DNA of 64,000 nt from Streptomyces populi. Lineage in GTDB: Bacteria > Actinomycetota > Actinomycetes > Streptomycetales > Streptomycetaceae. The stretch spans positions 1 to 64,000 of the forward strand of contig NZ_KZ626878.1 in assembly GCF_002911015.1 (NCBI RefSeq). The letters run 5' to 3'. The notes beneath the pieces are model-generated. The model worked only from the letters and a program-made list of their open reading frames with translations. It had not been told where the DNA came from and did not search any database. Shown piece by piece: positions 7,438 to 16,473 of the stretch. Position 1 is the first letter of the stretch. Every line of letters starts with the position of its first letter. The position numbers were made by a program, and so were the translations under genes.

Positions 7438-9930
7438 TCAGGAGTTGGCGAACGCGTCGCGCAGCCGCATCTCGTTGAAGCCGTTGTCGTCGTAGTCGTC
7501 CGAGTACGTCAGCGCGAGCCGGCCGTTCGGGGCGACGGTCACGGCCGGACCGCCCTGGCCGCCACCGGTCACCACGTTCATCCGGGTGGCGGGGAACCTG
7601 CCGGCCGTCGTTCCGTCGGCGTTGAAGCCGCGGGCCCACACGTCGTCCTTGCCCGCGTGCAGGGCGCCGCCGACGAACACGTCGAAGGCCTCCTTCCACG
7701 CGACGACGAAGGTGCCGTCGTCGGCGACCGTGACATCGGCGTCAGCCTGGTCGGAGATCGGCCGCTTGTCGTCGACGTAGGGGCCGGTGTCCGTGCCGTC
7801 CTCGGTGGTCCGCCGGTCCGCCGCCGCGGGGCTGCCGGCCGCCGAGAAGAAACGCTGCTGGATCCGCTGCGGGCGGACCAGCGTGCCGCTGCCCGTGGTG
7901 TACTCGTCCGTCCACGCCACGACGAACCGGCCGTCGCCCGTGGACGCCACCGCGGGCTTGGTCTGCTGCCCGTCGGTGAGGGAGTTGCCCGTCCTGCGGG
8001 TCACGGAGAAGCCGCCCGAGGTGTTCAGCTTGGCGACGCCGATGTTGATGCCGCCGTTGCCGTCCGCGTCCTCCTCCCAGGCGATCACGGTGTTCCCGGC
8101 GTCGTCGATCGCCGCGTCGGGCCGGCGGTTCGATCCGGCGGCACCGGAGTTGATCGTGCTGACCTGGACGTCCTGGTAGCGCAGCGCGCCGGTCCCGGAC
8201 CAGCTGCTCGCGTACACCTGGTTGAGGGTCGAGCCGTCGGCCGTGTTCTCCCAGGCGACGGTGTAGGAGCCGTCGCCGGCCACCGCGACCGTCGGCCGCA
8301 GCTGGTCCCCGTCACCGGAGGCGTGCGGGCGCGGCAGGGTGGTGACCGTGCCGCCCGGGGTCACCTTGCGCACCGCGATGTCCGCGTACTTGTTGCCGTC
8401 GTCGTCCTTGGCCCACACGACGATGGCGTTGCCCTGGTCGTCCACGCCGACGTCGGGCTTCTGGTGCGACCAGGTCGTGCCGGTGCCGGTGTTGCCGTTG
8501 CTCAGCAGCTTCTCGTCCCACAGCGGCACCCCGTCCTTGTACAGGCGCAGGTACACGTCGGTGCCCAGCTCGCTGTCCGAGGAGTCGTGCCGGTCGCCCT
8601 GCTCGTACGCCACCGCGGTGTAGACGGGGGAGGTGCCGCCGGAGGCGACGGCGCTGTAGTGCTGGTCGCCGCTCGCGTTCACGTTGACCCGGGAGTAGTG
8701 CTGGGACGTCGAGCCGTACTTCGCGGCGTCGAGGTCGACCGCGCCCGCGCGCACCTTGTCGAAGTTGGCGACGTAGGCCTGGTAGGTGCCCGCGTCGTCG
8801 ATGCGCAGGATCGTCTCGTCGTTCGTCTTGAGCGAGCCCGCGGTCCAGTTGTGGGAGCCCGTGTACACGTGCTGGACCTGGGTGCCGTCGCTCTTCTTCC
8901 ACTCCGTCAGCAGGTACTTGGAGTGGGTGGTGCCGTGGTTGCAGGAGGATCCCGCCGCGGCCTTGTAGCGGCAGCCGCCGGGGCGGTTGCCGTAGGCCGC
9001 GACGTCGAGGGCGGTCAGGTCGTTGATGCCGTTGTTGCCGCCGCCGTCACTGAGGTCGCGGGCGTTCGCGTCGACGCTGCACCCCTGGGACCGTTTCGCC
9101 GCCAGGGCGTCGTAGACGGCCGGGCGGGTGGTCCGCTGGTCGAGTTCGGCGGCCGAGATCCTGATCTTCCCGCTGATCGAGCAGTCGACCTGGTCGATGA
9201 ACGAGGCGAGGATGTCGGCGTTGCCGTAGTAGGAGGCGTCCGAGGCGGTGTCGCGCGGGAAGAAGTACGCCTCGACCGGGGAGGACGGGTCGCCGGTGGT
9301 GTGGTCGTACGTCGTGTGCAGGCTGTCGGCGGAGTGCCTGACCTGGTCGTTGAAGTGCGCGCGGTACCGGGACGCGAGGGTCGCGTTGCCGGACACGACG
9401 ACCGCGTTGTTGATCTCGCCGTCCTGGCCGCCGGCGAGGTTCTGCGAGCTCTGCCAGACGACGTTCTTGCGTCCGTCGGTGAGCGCGTCGAACACGATGT
9501 ACTTGTCGTGGTCGATCGCGTTCGTGTCGCCCGAACCGTTGCCCATGCAGCCGCGGGAGCACCAGGTGAGGGTGGAGCCGCCGGTCAGCGCGAGGCTGTC
9601 CAGGTCGCTGCTGGGCCGGTTCGCCGACTCCGAGATGATGCGCAGCGTGACGCCGCGGTCCTGGGCGGCGGTGAGCTTCGCCCGCAGGTCCGAGCTGTTG
9701 AACCAGTACATGCCCATGTACAGGGTCGAGCCGGGAGCCGCGAGGTCGACCAGGTCGCCGACCGAGGTGTTGATCGAGGAGTCGTACGTCGTGGGCTTGG
9801 GGTAGTTGAAGACCGCTGTGTAGTTCCCCGAGACCACGGTCTCCGCCCGGGCCGCGGACGGGGCGAGCAGGGTCGCGCCGAGAGCCAGGGGCGCGGCGAG
9901 TGCCGCCAGCCGTCTTGTGTGTCGGCTCAT
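7438..9930 (-). CDS. Secreted phospholipase-D-like protein with repeat C-terminal domain
   Basis: An 830-aa exported protein. A Sec signal peptide (residues 1-29, ending SAARA) is followed by a PLD-superfamily domain with two HxK motifs: H141-D-K143 (DHDKYIVFD) and H336-S-K338 (THSKYLLTE, then SHNWTAGS). Two HKD half-sites in one chain normally build one phosphodiesterase active site. The second half has about six degenerate repeats with the pattern VAxDGxGxxxVAWxxD, likely beta-propeller blades. The start at 9930 follows AAGGAA; the longer frame upstream is non-coding. The substrate (phospholipid, nucleic acid or cell-wall polymer) cannot be told from sequence. Confidence 0.85.
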   Translation of the reverse strand: MSRHTRRLAALAAPLALGATLLAPSAARAETVVSGNYTAVFNYPKPTTYDSSINTSVGDLVDLAAPGSTLYMGMYWFNSSDLRAKLTAAQDRGVTLRIISESANRPSSDLDSLALTGGSTLTWCSRGCMGNGSGDTNAIDHDKYIVFDALTDGRKNVVWQSSQNLAGGQDGEINNAVVVSGNATLASRYRAHFNDQVRHSADSLHTTYDHTTGDPSSPVEAYFFPRDTASDASYYGNADILASFIDQVDCSISGKIRISAAELDQRTTRPAVYDALAAKRSQGCSVDANARDLSDGGGNNGINDLTALDVAAYGNRPGGCRYKAAAGSSCNHGTTHSKYLLTEWKKSDGTQVQHVYTGSHNWTAGSLKTNDETILRIDDAGTYQAYVANFDKVRAGAVDLDAAKYGSTSQHYSRVNVNASGDQHYSAVASGGTSPVYTAVAYEQGDRHDSSDSELGTDVYLRLYKDGVPLWDEKLLSNGNTGTGTTWSHQKPDVGVDDQGNAIVVWAKDDDGNKYADIAVRKVTPGGTVTTLPRPHASGDGDQLRPTVAVAGDGSYTVAWENTADGSTLNQVYASSWSGTGALRYQDVQVSTINSGAAGSNRRPDAAIDDAGNTVIAWEEDADGNGGINIGVAKLNTSGGFSVTRRTGNSLTDGQQTKPAVASTGDGRFVVAWTDEYTTGSGTLVRPQRIQQRFFSAAGSPAAADRRTTEDGTDTGPYVDDKRPISDQADADVTVADDGTFVVAWKEAFDVFVGGALHAGKDDVWARGFNADGTTAGRFPATRMNVVTGGGQGGPAVTVAPNGRLALTYSDDYDDNGFNEMRLRDAFANS

Positions 9931-10255
9931 CAATTTCCTTTTGTTCGAAAGCCGTTCGAAGCGGTCACACCCTATCGACAGGCAGGGGGCGCTCTTCGTC
10001 CGGCGCTCGGCGCGCGGGGCCTCCCGCCCCGGCCGGTCGGGGCCGCGCGGGCCGGGGCGGGAAGCGTTCCGCCGGCCGGACGCCTCCTGGGGTGTGGCCT
10101 GAATCACGGTGTCGGGTGCGGGAGTGGCGGAATGCCGCGCCCGGCGGAGCGGTTGACCCGGACGGGCAGTCGATGCATGTGCACATACCGCGCGGAATCT
10201 CCTGTCCCGCAGACCGCTCGCCGTCGTACCGACCACCTCTCCGAGGAGCCCCCAC
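9931..10255. other. Divergent intergenic region
   Basis: About 325 bp between the PLD-like gene and the oxidoreductase. TTGACC at 10153-10158 could be a -35 for the rightward gene. A perfect 10-bp palindrome ATGTGCACAT lies at 10177-10186, where the -10 would fall, and may be an operator. A short direct repeat (CTTCGAACGG, CTTTCGAAC on the minus strand) precedes the PLD gene. No gene is seen. Confidence 0.45.
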
Positions 10256-11377
10256 GTGACCGCTGACGCCGCGTCCCGCGCCGCCGAGATCCTGTCCCGT
10301 CCCGTTTCCCTCAACGGCCTGACCGTCCCGAACCGGATCGCCATGGCCCCGATGACCCGGATGTTCTCGCCGGGCGGCGTCCCGGGGGAGGACGTGGTCG
10401 GCTACTACTCCCGCCGCGCCGCCGCGGGCGTCGGTCTGATCGTCACCGAGGGCACCTACGTCGGCCACGACTCCGCCGGACAGAGCGACGCGGTGCCGCG
10501 TTTCCACGGCGAGGACCAGCTCGCCGGCTGGGCGAAGGTCGCCGACGCCGTACACGCGGCGGGCGGCACGATCGTCCCGCAGCTGTGGCACATAGGCATG
10601 GTCCGCAAGGCGGGCGAGCCGCCCTTCGCGGACGCCCCGCCCGTCGGCCCCTCCGGCCTCTACAAGGAGGGCGCGGAGGTCACCGGCAAGGCCATGACCC
10701 AGCAGGACCTCGACGACGTCGTCGAGGCCTTCGCCAAGGCCGCGGCGGACGCCGAGCGCATCGGCTTCGACGGCGTCGAACTGCACGGTGCCCACGGCTA
10801 CCTGATCGACCAGTTCCTGTGGTCCGGCACCAACCGGCGCGAGGACGCCTACGGCGGCGACCCGGTGGCCCGTACGAAGTTCGCGGCGGAGATCGTGGCC
10901 GCGGTACGCGCCGCCGTCTCGCCCGAGTTCCCCGTCATCTTCCGCTACTCGCAGTGGAAGCAGCAGGCGTACGACGCCCGGATCGCCGAGACCCCGGAGG
11001 AGCTGGAGGCGATCCTCGGCCCGCTCGCCGCGGCCGGTGTGGACGCCTTCCACGCCTCCACCCGCCGTTACTGGCTGCCCGAGTTCGACGGCTCCGACCT
11101 CAACCTCGCCGGCTGGACCAAGAAGCTCACGGGCAAGACCGCCATCACCGTCGGTTCGGTCGGCCTGGACGGCGACTTCATCAAGGCGTTCGTCGGCGAG
11201 GGCTCCCCGGTCAAGGGCATCGACGACCTCCTCGACCGCCTGGAGCGCGACGAGTTCGACCTCGTGGCCGTCGGCCGCGCGCTGCTCCAGGACCCCGAGT
11301 GGGCGGCGAAGGTCCTGGCCGGCCGTTTCGACGAGCTGGCTCCCTACGACGCGGCGGCGCTGAAGACGCTGAGCTGA
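10256..11377 (+). CDS. Old Yellow Enzyme family NADH:flavin oxidoreductase
   Basis: A 373-aa FMN-dependent TIM-barrel ene-reductase. Motifs are NRIAMAPMTRMF near the N-terminus, LWHIGM, the substrate-binding ELHGAHGYLIDQFL, TNRREDAYGG, and the FMN-phosphate region LVAVGRALLQDPEW. Such enzymes reduce activated C=C bonds with NAD(P)H; the natural substrate is unknown. The GTG at 10256 follows GAGGAG by about 9 nt. It is transcribed divergently from the PLD-like gene, with no clear functional link. Confidence 0.9.
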   Translation: MTADAASRAAEILSRPVSLNGLTVPNRIAMAPMTRMFSPGGVPGEDVVGYYSRRAAAGVGLIVTEGTYVGHDSAGQSDAVPRFHGEDQLAGWAKVADAVHAAGGTIVPQLWHIGMVRKAGEPPFADAPPVGPSGLYKEGAEVTGKAMTQQDLDDVVEAFAKAAADAERIGFDGVELHGAHGYLIDQFLWSGTNRREDAYGGDPVARTKFAAEIVAAVRAAVSPEFPVIFRYSQWKQQAYDARIAETPEELEAILGPLAAAGVDAFHASTRRYWLPEFDGSDLNLAGWTKKLTGKTAITVGSVGLDGDFIKAFVGEGSPVKGIDDLLDRLERDEFDLVAVGRALLQDPEWAAKVLAGRFDELAPYDAAALKTLS

Positions 11378-11413
11378 CCGGACGGGCTTCCCGGTGACGG
11401 GGGGAACGGGGGA

Positions 11414-11447
11414 GGGACGGCGCCCGCCGTGACGCGGGCGCCGTCCC
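11414..11447 (+). terminator. Terminator after the oxidoreductase gene
   Basis: A 14-bp stem GGGACGGCGCCCGC (11414-11427) with its complement at 11434-11447 and a 6-nt loop, followed by TTT. Confidence 0.8.
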
Positions 11448-11517
11448 TTTGCGCGCTCCGCGCCGGCCGGCCGTCACGGAGCGCCCGCCCACGGACCGGC
11501 CGGTCCGGGCCGCCCGT

Positions 11518-12105
11518 CTAGAGGTTCCCCATCGGCTCGATGTCGACCTTGACCGGCGTGCCCCAGATGCGGAGCACCTCGTAGTCGGTGAACTCGTGGA
11601 CCAGGCGGTAGGCCATGCCGGGGCGGGGGGCCCTGCGCTCGGCGGCGAGGTAGCGCTCGGCTTCCTGGCGGTCGCGGCGGGGGGTGCCGCACAGGAGCCA
11701 CGTCTGGCCGTTCCAGACCTCCGGGAGCCAGCGCTGCTGCGGCTGGGGGCGGTCTCCGCGGACTCCGTAGCGGGACATCGTGCGGTCGGGCAGCTCGTCC
11801 GGAGCGGGCGTCCGGCCGTGCCCGTAGGCGTCGTTGACCTCGGTGCGGCGGGCGGTGCGGCGGCGGGTCTCGCAGAGCAGACAGCGGTCCGGGGCGCTCT
11901 CGTCCACCGGGCCGTTCGGGTGCTCGGCGCAGCGGGTGGTCGGCGCGGCCGTCGTCACCGTCTCGTCGAGCAGGTCCAGGGCCCGCTTCAGATCCGCCTT
12001 GACCTCGTGCAGCCTGGCGTCGGGGGTGTCGGCGTTCAGTGCGTCGCCGTGCTCCCCGAGCAGCCGCAGGGCGCGGCCGAGGGCGGTCAGCTGTGCGTGG
12101 TTCAT
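11518..12105 (-). CDS. Conserved hypothetical protein
   Basis: A 195-aa protein I do not recognise. The first ~60 residues are helical and leucine-rich (LTALGRALRLLGEHGDAL, LKRALDLLDETV). A central RCAEHPNG...RCLLCETRRR could bind a metal weakly. The C-terminal half has WLPEVWNGQTWLLCGTP and ends VKVDIEPMGNL. There are no signal peptide or membrane segments. The ATG at 12105 is chosen because upstream in-frame residues look like low-complexity non-coding translation. It lies downstream of the MurNAc operon on the same strand, 34 bp from the PTS stop, so it may be co-transcribed. Confidence 0.72.
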   Translation of the reverse strand: MNHAQLTALGRALRLLGEHGDALNADTPDARLHEVKADLKRALDLLDETVTTAAPTTRCAEHPNGPVDESAPDRCLLCETRRRTARRTEVNDAYGHGRTPAPDELPDRTMSRYGVRGDRPQPQQRWLPEVWNGQTWLLCGTPRRDRQEAERYLAAERRAPRPGMAYRLVHEFTDYEVLRIWGTPVKVDIEPMGNL

Positions 12106-12139
12106 GCCCCCAGCCTCGCACGCGCCGCCGACAGCGCGG

Positions 12140-13774
12140 CTATGCGGCGGTCTGTTCCGCCGGACGGGCCGGTGGCGCCCCGTCGGCGGCACGGTCGAGG
12201 CCCCCGTCGGGGCCCTGTGGGGGGAGGCCGCCGAGGCCGAGGAACCAGGTGGCCGCGAACCCGACGGCGTATCCGGTCAGCAGGCCGCCCGCGTAGATCG
12301 CCGCGGTGACGGCGAGGCTCCGGTTTCCGGACAGCAGCGGGAACAGGGCCAGTCCGGAGGGGCCGATGGCCGTCGAGCCGACCCGGTCGCCCAGCATCGA
12401 GAAGAAGCCGATGAAGGCGCCGCCCGCCGCTCCGCCCGCGCAGGCCGTGACGAAGGGACGGCCGAGGGGGAGCGAGACGCCGTAGATCAGGGGTTCGCCG
12501 ACGCCGAGGAGACCGGCCGGGAGCGCCGATCTGATCGTCGTGCGCAGCGAGGTGTCGTGACGCAGCCGGACGTAGACCGCGAGGGCGGCCCCGACCTGGC
12601 CGGCGCCCGCCATGGCGAGCACGGGCAGCAGGACGGTGTAGCCCTGCTGCTCGATGAGCGTGGCGTGGACGGGGATGAGGGCCTGGTGCAGTCCGAGCAT
12701 CACCAGGGGGAGGAACAGGGCGCCGAGGACGAGCCCGGCGAAGGCGCCCGTGGTGGAGAGCAGCCAGGTGGCGGAGGTCCCGATGGCGGCGGAGAGCCGG
12801 CCGGCCGTGTACATCAGCGCGTACAGCGTCACCAGGCCGGTCAGCAGCACGGTGAGGGTGGGGGTGACCAGGACGTCCAGGGTGGGCGGGACCCAGCTGC
12901 GGCACCACTTCTCCACGTACGTGCCGAGCAACGCCGCCGCCAGGGCGCCCAGGACGCCGCCCTGGCCGGGGGCGAGGGTGACGCCGAGGACGGTGACCTT
13001 CGCGACCCCCGCGTACACGACGACGGCGGCCACCGCGCCGCCGAGGACCGGGGTGCCGCCGAACACCTTGGCCGTGTTGTGTCCGACGAAGACGGCGATG
13101 AGCGCCATGAACCCGGCGGCGACGGCGGTCAGGGCGGGGGTGAGGCCCGTCAGCACGCCGAGGTTGACCAGCACGCCGTTGAGGCCGGCGATCACCCCGC
13201 AGCCGATCAGGGCGGGGATCAGGGGCACGAAGACGTCCGCGATCCGCCGCAGGAACAGCTTGAGGGGGGTGGCGTTGCGGCGGGCCCGGGCCGCCTTCAG
13301 CTCGGCCCCGCGCGCGCCGAGCAGGCCCGCGGTGTCCCCGGGGCCGGCGCCGGGCGGGACGGCCGGTGAGGTGGGGGCCCCGGGGCGGGCCCCGGGAGGG
13401 AACGAACGGTCCGCGGCGGCCGCGGGTTCGACGCCGTGCCGGGCGGGCGGTGCGGTGCTGCTCGCGGGAAGGGGGCCGGACGGTTCCGCGGTGGCGGCGG
13501 GGCCGAGGCCGGGACCGGCGGCCGCCAGCAGGGACTCGAACGCGGGTGTCACGCGGGCGACCGTGCCGGGGCCCAGCACGATCTGGTACGAGCCGCCGTC
13601 CGCGACCAGGCCGAGGACGGCGGGCAGGGCCCGCAGGCCCTCCTCGTCCACCAGGCCCCGGTCCCGCAGGCCCAGCCGGAGCCGGGTCATGCAGTGGGCG
13701 ACGGTGAGGACGTTCGCGGGGCCGCCCACGAGGGGGAGGATCGCCGCTGCTGTGGTGGAGTCCGGTGTGCGCAC
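12140..13774 (-). CDS. PTS EIIBC permease, probably N-acetylmuramic acid
   Basis: A 544-aa glucose-superfamily PTS permease. The N-terminal EIIB domain has its phospho-cysteine in AHCMTRLRL (C28). A Pro/Ala-rich linker (~residues 90-165) leads to a ten-helix EIIC domain with the signature GEPLIYGVSLPLGRPF. There is no EIIA domain, so it must use a separate EIIA protein, as MurP of E. coli does. It starts 16 bp after murQ, so the likely cargo is MurNAc, delivered as MurNAc 6-phosphate. The linker is longer than usual for EIIBC proteins. Specificity is inferred from context. Confidence 0.85.
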   Translation of the reverse strand: MRTPDSTTAAAILPLVGGPANVLTVAHCMTRLRLGLRDRGLVDEEGLRALPAVLGLVADGGSYQIVLGPGTVARVTPAFESLLAAAGPGLGPAATAEPSGPLPASSTAPPARHGVEPAAAADRSFPPGARPGAPTSPAVPPGAGPGDTAGLLGARGAELKAARARRNATPLKLFLRRIADVFVPLIPALIGCGVIAGLNGVLVNLGVLTGLTPALTAVAAGFMALIAVFVGHNTAKVFGGTPVLGGAVAAVVVYAGVAKVTVLGVTLAPGQGGVLGALAAALLGTYVEKWCRSWVPPTLDVLVTPTLTVLLTGLVTLYALMYTAGRLSAAIGTSATWLLSTTGAFAGLVLGALFLPLVMLGLHQALIPVHATLIEQQGYTVLLPVLAMAGAGQVGAALAVYVRLRHDTSLRTTIRSALPAGLLGVGEPLIYGVSLPLGRPFVTACAGGAAGGAFIGFFSMLGDRVGSTAIGPSGLALFPLLSGNRSLAVTAAIYAGGLLTGYAVGFAATWFLGLGGLPPQGPDGGLDRAADGAPPARPAEQTAA

Positions 13775-13790
13775 CCCCCGAGCGTGCTGG

Positions 13791-14726
13791 TCAGCCGGCC
13801 GAAGCCGCCAGCGCGGCGCGCAGACGGCCCTCGGACTCCTCCAGAAGGCGGGCGGCGGTGGGGCCGTCCACGCCGCCGAGGATCGTCAGGATGGCGTTCT
13901 TCACCTCGCCGTCGGTGGCGGCGAGCGCGCGCTCGATCTCCTCGTCGGAGGCGCCGGTGGCGAGCGCGACGATCCGGCGGGAGCGCGCCCGCAGCTTCTC
14001 GTTCGAGGCCCGTACGTCGACCATCAGGTTCCCGTACGTCTTGCCGAGCCGGATCATCGTGATCGTCGAGAGCATGTTGAGGACGAGCTTCTGCGCGGTG
14101 CCGGACTTCAGCCGGGTCGAGCCCGTGAGCAGTTCGGGGCCGACCACGATCTCGATGCCGTGGTCCGCGGCGGAGGCGAGCGCGCTGTGCGCATTGCAGG
14201 ACAGCCCGACCGTGAGCGCGCCCTGCTTGCGGGCGTGCTCGACCGCGCCGACGGCGTACGGGGTGCGGCCCGAGGCGGAGACGCCGACCACGGTGTCGTC
14301 GGCCGTCAGGGCGAGCGCGTCCAGGTCGGCCGCCGCGAGTTCCCGGGAGTCCTCGGCGCCCTCGACCGAGGTGACCATGGCGGTCGGGCCGCCCGCGATC
14401 ACGCCGACGACCCGGGACGGATCGGTGTTGAACGTGGGCGGGCACTCCGAGGCGTCCAGGACGCCGAGGCGGCCCGCGGTGCCGGCGCCCGCGTAGACCA
14501 GGCGGCCCCCGCGGGCCATGCGCTCCGCGATGTCGTCGATCGCGGCGGCGATGAGCGGGAGCTGCGCGGCGACGGCCGCCGGCACCGTCGTGTCCTCCCC
14601 GTTCATGAGCCGCGCGATCTCCAGCGTGGGCAGACGGTCGATCTCCGAGAGTTCGGGGCGGAACGCCTCGGTGGTCAGCGTCTCCAGCTCCGCTCGGAGA
14701 TCGCCGTGGTCGGGCATGGAGGTCAT
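13791..14726 (-). CDS. murQ: N-acetylmuramic acid 6-phosphate etherase
   Basis: A 311-aa SIS-domain lyase that cleaves the lactyl ether of MurNAc 6-phosphate to give GlcNAc 6-phosphate and D-lactate. The signature VYAGAGTAGRLGVLDASECP contains the catalytic Glu (E94), and VGVSASGRTPY is the sugar-phosphate loop. Length is normal. It sits between an RpiR regulator (42 bp upstream) and a PTS permease (16 bp downstream), the classical uptake-plus-etherase layout for recycling cell-wall sugars. The ATG at 14726 is kept because the following residues match the family's N-terminal helix. Confidence 0.95.
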   Translation of the reverse strand: MTSMPDHGDLRAELETLTTEAFRPELSEIDRLPTLEIARLMNGEDTTVPAAVAAQLPLIAAAIDDIAERMARGGRLVYAGAGTAGRLGVLDASECPPTFNTDPSRVVGVIAGGPTAMVTSVEGAEDSRELAAADLDALALTADDTVVGVSASGRTPYAVGAVEHARKQGALTVGLSCNAHSALASAADHGIEIVVGPELLTGSTRLKSGTAQKLVLNMLSTITMIRLGKTYGNLMVDVRASNEKLRARSRRIVALATGASDEEIERALAATDGEVKNAILTILGGVDGPTAARLLEESEGRLRAALAASAG

Positions 14727-14768
14727 GGAGAGGCGGCTCTTTCCGATGAGGTCGGTCGTGCGGAGCGG

Positions 14769-15689
14769 CTACCGGCCGCCGCGCGGGGAGTGGCGGTGCG
14801 CCAGGGCCTCGTACGAGGCGGACAGCGCGGGTGCCGCCGTCTCGTAGGTGCGCTGGGCAACCCCCACGAACAGACAGTCCACCACCAGCAGTTGGCTGGT
14901 GCGCGACGACATGGCCGCCGGGCGCAGCTCGCTCTCGCGGGCGGTGGAGGTGGTGAGGACGTGGTCGGCGTACTGCGCGACCGGTCCGTTCGGACGGCCG
15001 GTGATCGCCACCGTCGTCGCGCCGTGCTCGAAGGCGACCCGCAGCGGTTCGATGACGTCGCCGGTCGAGCCGGAGTGCGTGATGGCTATCGCCACGTCCT
15101 TGCCGCGCAGTTGGACCGCGTTGGTCACCGCGAGGTGCGGGTCGCTGTGCGCGTGGACCATGAGCCCGATCCGCATGAGTTTCTGCAGGAGGTCCTGGGC
15201 GACGAGCCCGGAGGCGCCGACGCCGTAGATGTCGACGCGGCGGGCGGCGGCTATGGCGGCCACGGCGGCGCCGAGCTGGACCGTGTCGAGCGCGGCGGCG
15301 GTGTCGGCGAGGGTCTGCTGCTCGTCGTAGGCGAGTTTGGCCACGACGTCGGCGATGGGGTCGTCGACCGCTATGTCGGCGGTGACGGAGGGGGACCGGC
15401 CCGACTGCTGCTGGGCGGCGAGCCCGGCGAGCGCGAGACGCAGGTCCCGGTATCCGGGGTAGCCGAGGAGGCGGGCCGTGCGCACGACCGTGGCCTCGCT
15501 GGTGCCGGTGAGCTCGGCGAGTCCGGTGACCGTGAGGGCCGCGCAGCCGGCCGGGTCGCCGGCGACGGCCTCGGCGACCCGCTGCATGGAGCGCGTCATC
15601 GAGGGGACGAGGGTCCGCACCTTGGCCGCGAGGGCCGCGGGGGCGGGTGGCGCCTCCCTCGCGAAACTTTCCTTCACGTCATCGGTCAC
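14769..15689 (-). CDS. RpiR/MurR-type transcriptional regulator
   Basis: A 306-aa protein with an N-terminal RpiR winged helix-turn-helix (GLAELTGTSEATVVRTARLL, ~55-80) and a C-terminal SIS sugar-phosphate domain (VDIYGVGASGLVAQDL; AITHSGSTGD). It should sense MurNAc 6-phosphate or GlcNAc 6-phosphate and control the murQ-PTS genes behind it. The start is a GTG at 15689 placed about 7 nt after a good -10, so the mRNA is probably leaderless. A GAAA-N5-TTTC site overlaps that -10 and suggests autoregulation. Confidence 0.9.
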   Translation of the reverse strand: MTDDVKESFAREAPPAPAALAAKVRTLVPSMTRSMQRVAEAVAGDPAGCAALTVTGLAELTGTSEATVVRTARLLGYPGYRDLRLALAGLAAQQQSGRSPSVTADIAVDDPIADVVAKLAYDEQQTLADTAAALDTVQLGAAVAAIAAARRVDIYGVGASGLVAQDLLQKLMRIGLMVHAHSDPHLAVTNAVQLRGKDVAIAITHSGSTGDVIEPLRVAFEHGATTVAITGRPNGPVAQYADHVLTTSTARESELRPAAMSSRTSQLLVVDCLFVGVAQRTYETAAPALSASYEALAHRHSPRGGR

Positions 15690-15693
15690 ACCA

Positions 15694-15726
15694 TGAAAGA
15701 TATTTTCCTTTGGGGTGCACGGTCAA
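15694..15726 (-). promoter_or_regulatory. Promoter and candidate operator of the rpiR-murQ operon
   Basis: On the minus strand TTGACC (15726-15721), 18 nt and TATCTT (15702-15697) form a good promoter, with transcription starting at about the GTG. The inverted repeat GAAA-N5-TTTC (15695-15707), extended by a 5' T, overlaps the -10. RpiR-family regulators often bind sites of the TGAAA...TTTCA type. Confidence 0.65.
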
Positions 15727-15745
15727 GGGTGCGCACAATGGGGAC

Positions 15746-16141
15746 ATGAACCCCACCGGCAGCCCCCTCGATCCCCTGGAGCAGGCGTTGCACGCGGCGC
15801 GCGCCCGTGTGCTCGCCGACCTGGTCGCGGGCCGGGTGGCCGAGGCGGACGTCGTCTCCCTGGTCGAGGACTCGGTGGTGCAGCGCCGTTGGTGGGTCGA
15901 GCAGTGGCCGGACGGCGTCGAGTTCGTCGCCGGGCTCGTCGCCCAGGACGTACAGGACGCGCTCCTGGAGCGGCACGGACGGTGGCCGCTGTGCCCGGTG
16001 TGCTCCGCCGGCGACCCGCACGCCCTGGAGGTCGAGCCCGAACTGGGCCCCGATCCGCACTGGGTGTGCCACCAGGCGGGCGTGAAGATCTCCCCGGTGG
16101 GCTCCCTCGGCTCGGCGACCGGAACGAACCCGCCCTCGTGA
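15746..16141 (+). CDS. Conserved hypothetical protein with Cys pair
   Basis: A 131-aa cytoplasmic protein I cannot name. The N-terminal half is helical; the second half has LCPVCSAGDPH (C83, C86, H92) and WVCHQAG (C108), which may make a small zinc site. Its stop overlaps the GTG of the following DUF4031 gene (GTGA), so the two are a unit. The ATG at 15746 has no clear Shine-Dalgarno sequence but lies 6 nt after CACAAT, a -10-like hexamer. It is divergent from rpiR with only 56 bp between. Confidence 0.75.
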   Translation: MNPTGSPLDPLEQALHAARARVLADLVAGRVAEADVVSLVEDSVVQRRWWVEQWPDGVEFVAGLVAQDVQDALLERHGRWPLCPVCSAGDPHALEVEPELGPDPHWVCHQAGVKISPVGSLGSATGTNPPS

Positions 16142-16401
16142 CCGTCTACATCGACCCTCCCACCTGGCCGGGCCACGGCCGGGTGTGGTCCCACCTGATC
16201 AGCGACGTCTCCTACGACGAACTCCACGCGTTCGCCGGGGAACTGGGCGCGCCCCCGCGGGCCTTCGAGCGCGACCACTACGACATCCCCTCGCACCGCT
16301 ACGCCGACGCGGTCGCCGCGGGCGCGGTGGAGGTCAGCAGCCGTGAGGTCGTACGACTGCTGCACGGAGCGGGACTGCGCCGCCGCAAGCGGACGCGGTG
16401 A
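16138..16401 (+). CDS. DUF4031 domain protein
   Basis: An 87-aa protein that starts MTVYIDPPTWPGHGRVWSHL, the hallmark of DUF4031, and contains FERDHYDIPSHRYADAV. The function is unknown. The start is a GTG overlapping the stop of the upstream gene by four bases, so it should be translationally coupled. It is too short and too embedded in other frames to stand out by length alone, but codon bias and the family motif support it. Confidence 0.82.
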   Translation: MTVYIDPPTWPGHGRVWSHLISDVSYDELHAFAGELGAPPRAFERDHYDIPSHRYADAVAAGAVEVSSREVVRLLHGAGLRRRKRTR

Positions 16402-16473
16402 CCGGGCGGTCCCGGTGACCGGGCGGTCCCGCCCCGCGCGCCCGGATCCCGCGTGCCCGGGTCCCGCGCGGAC

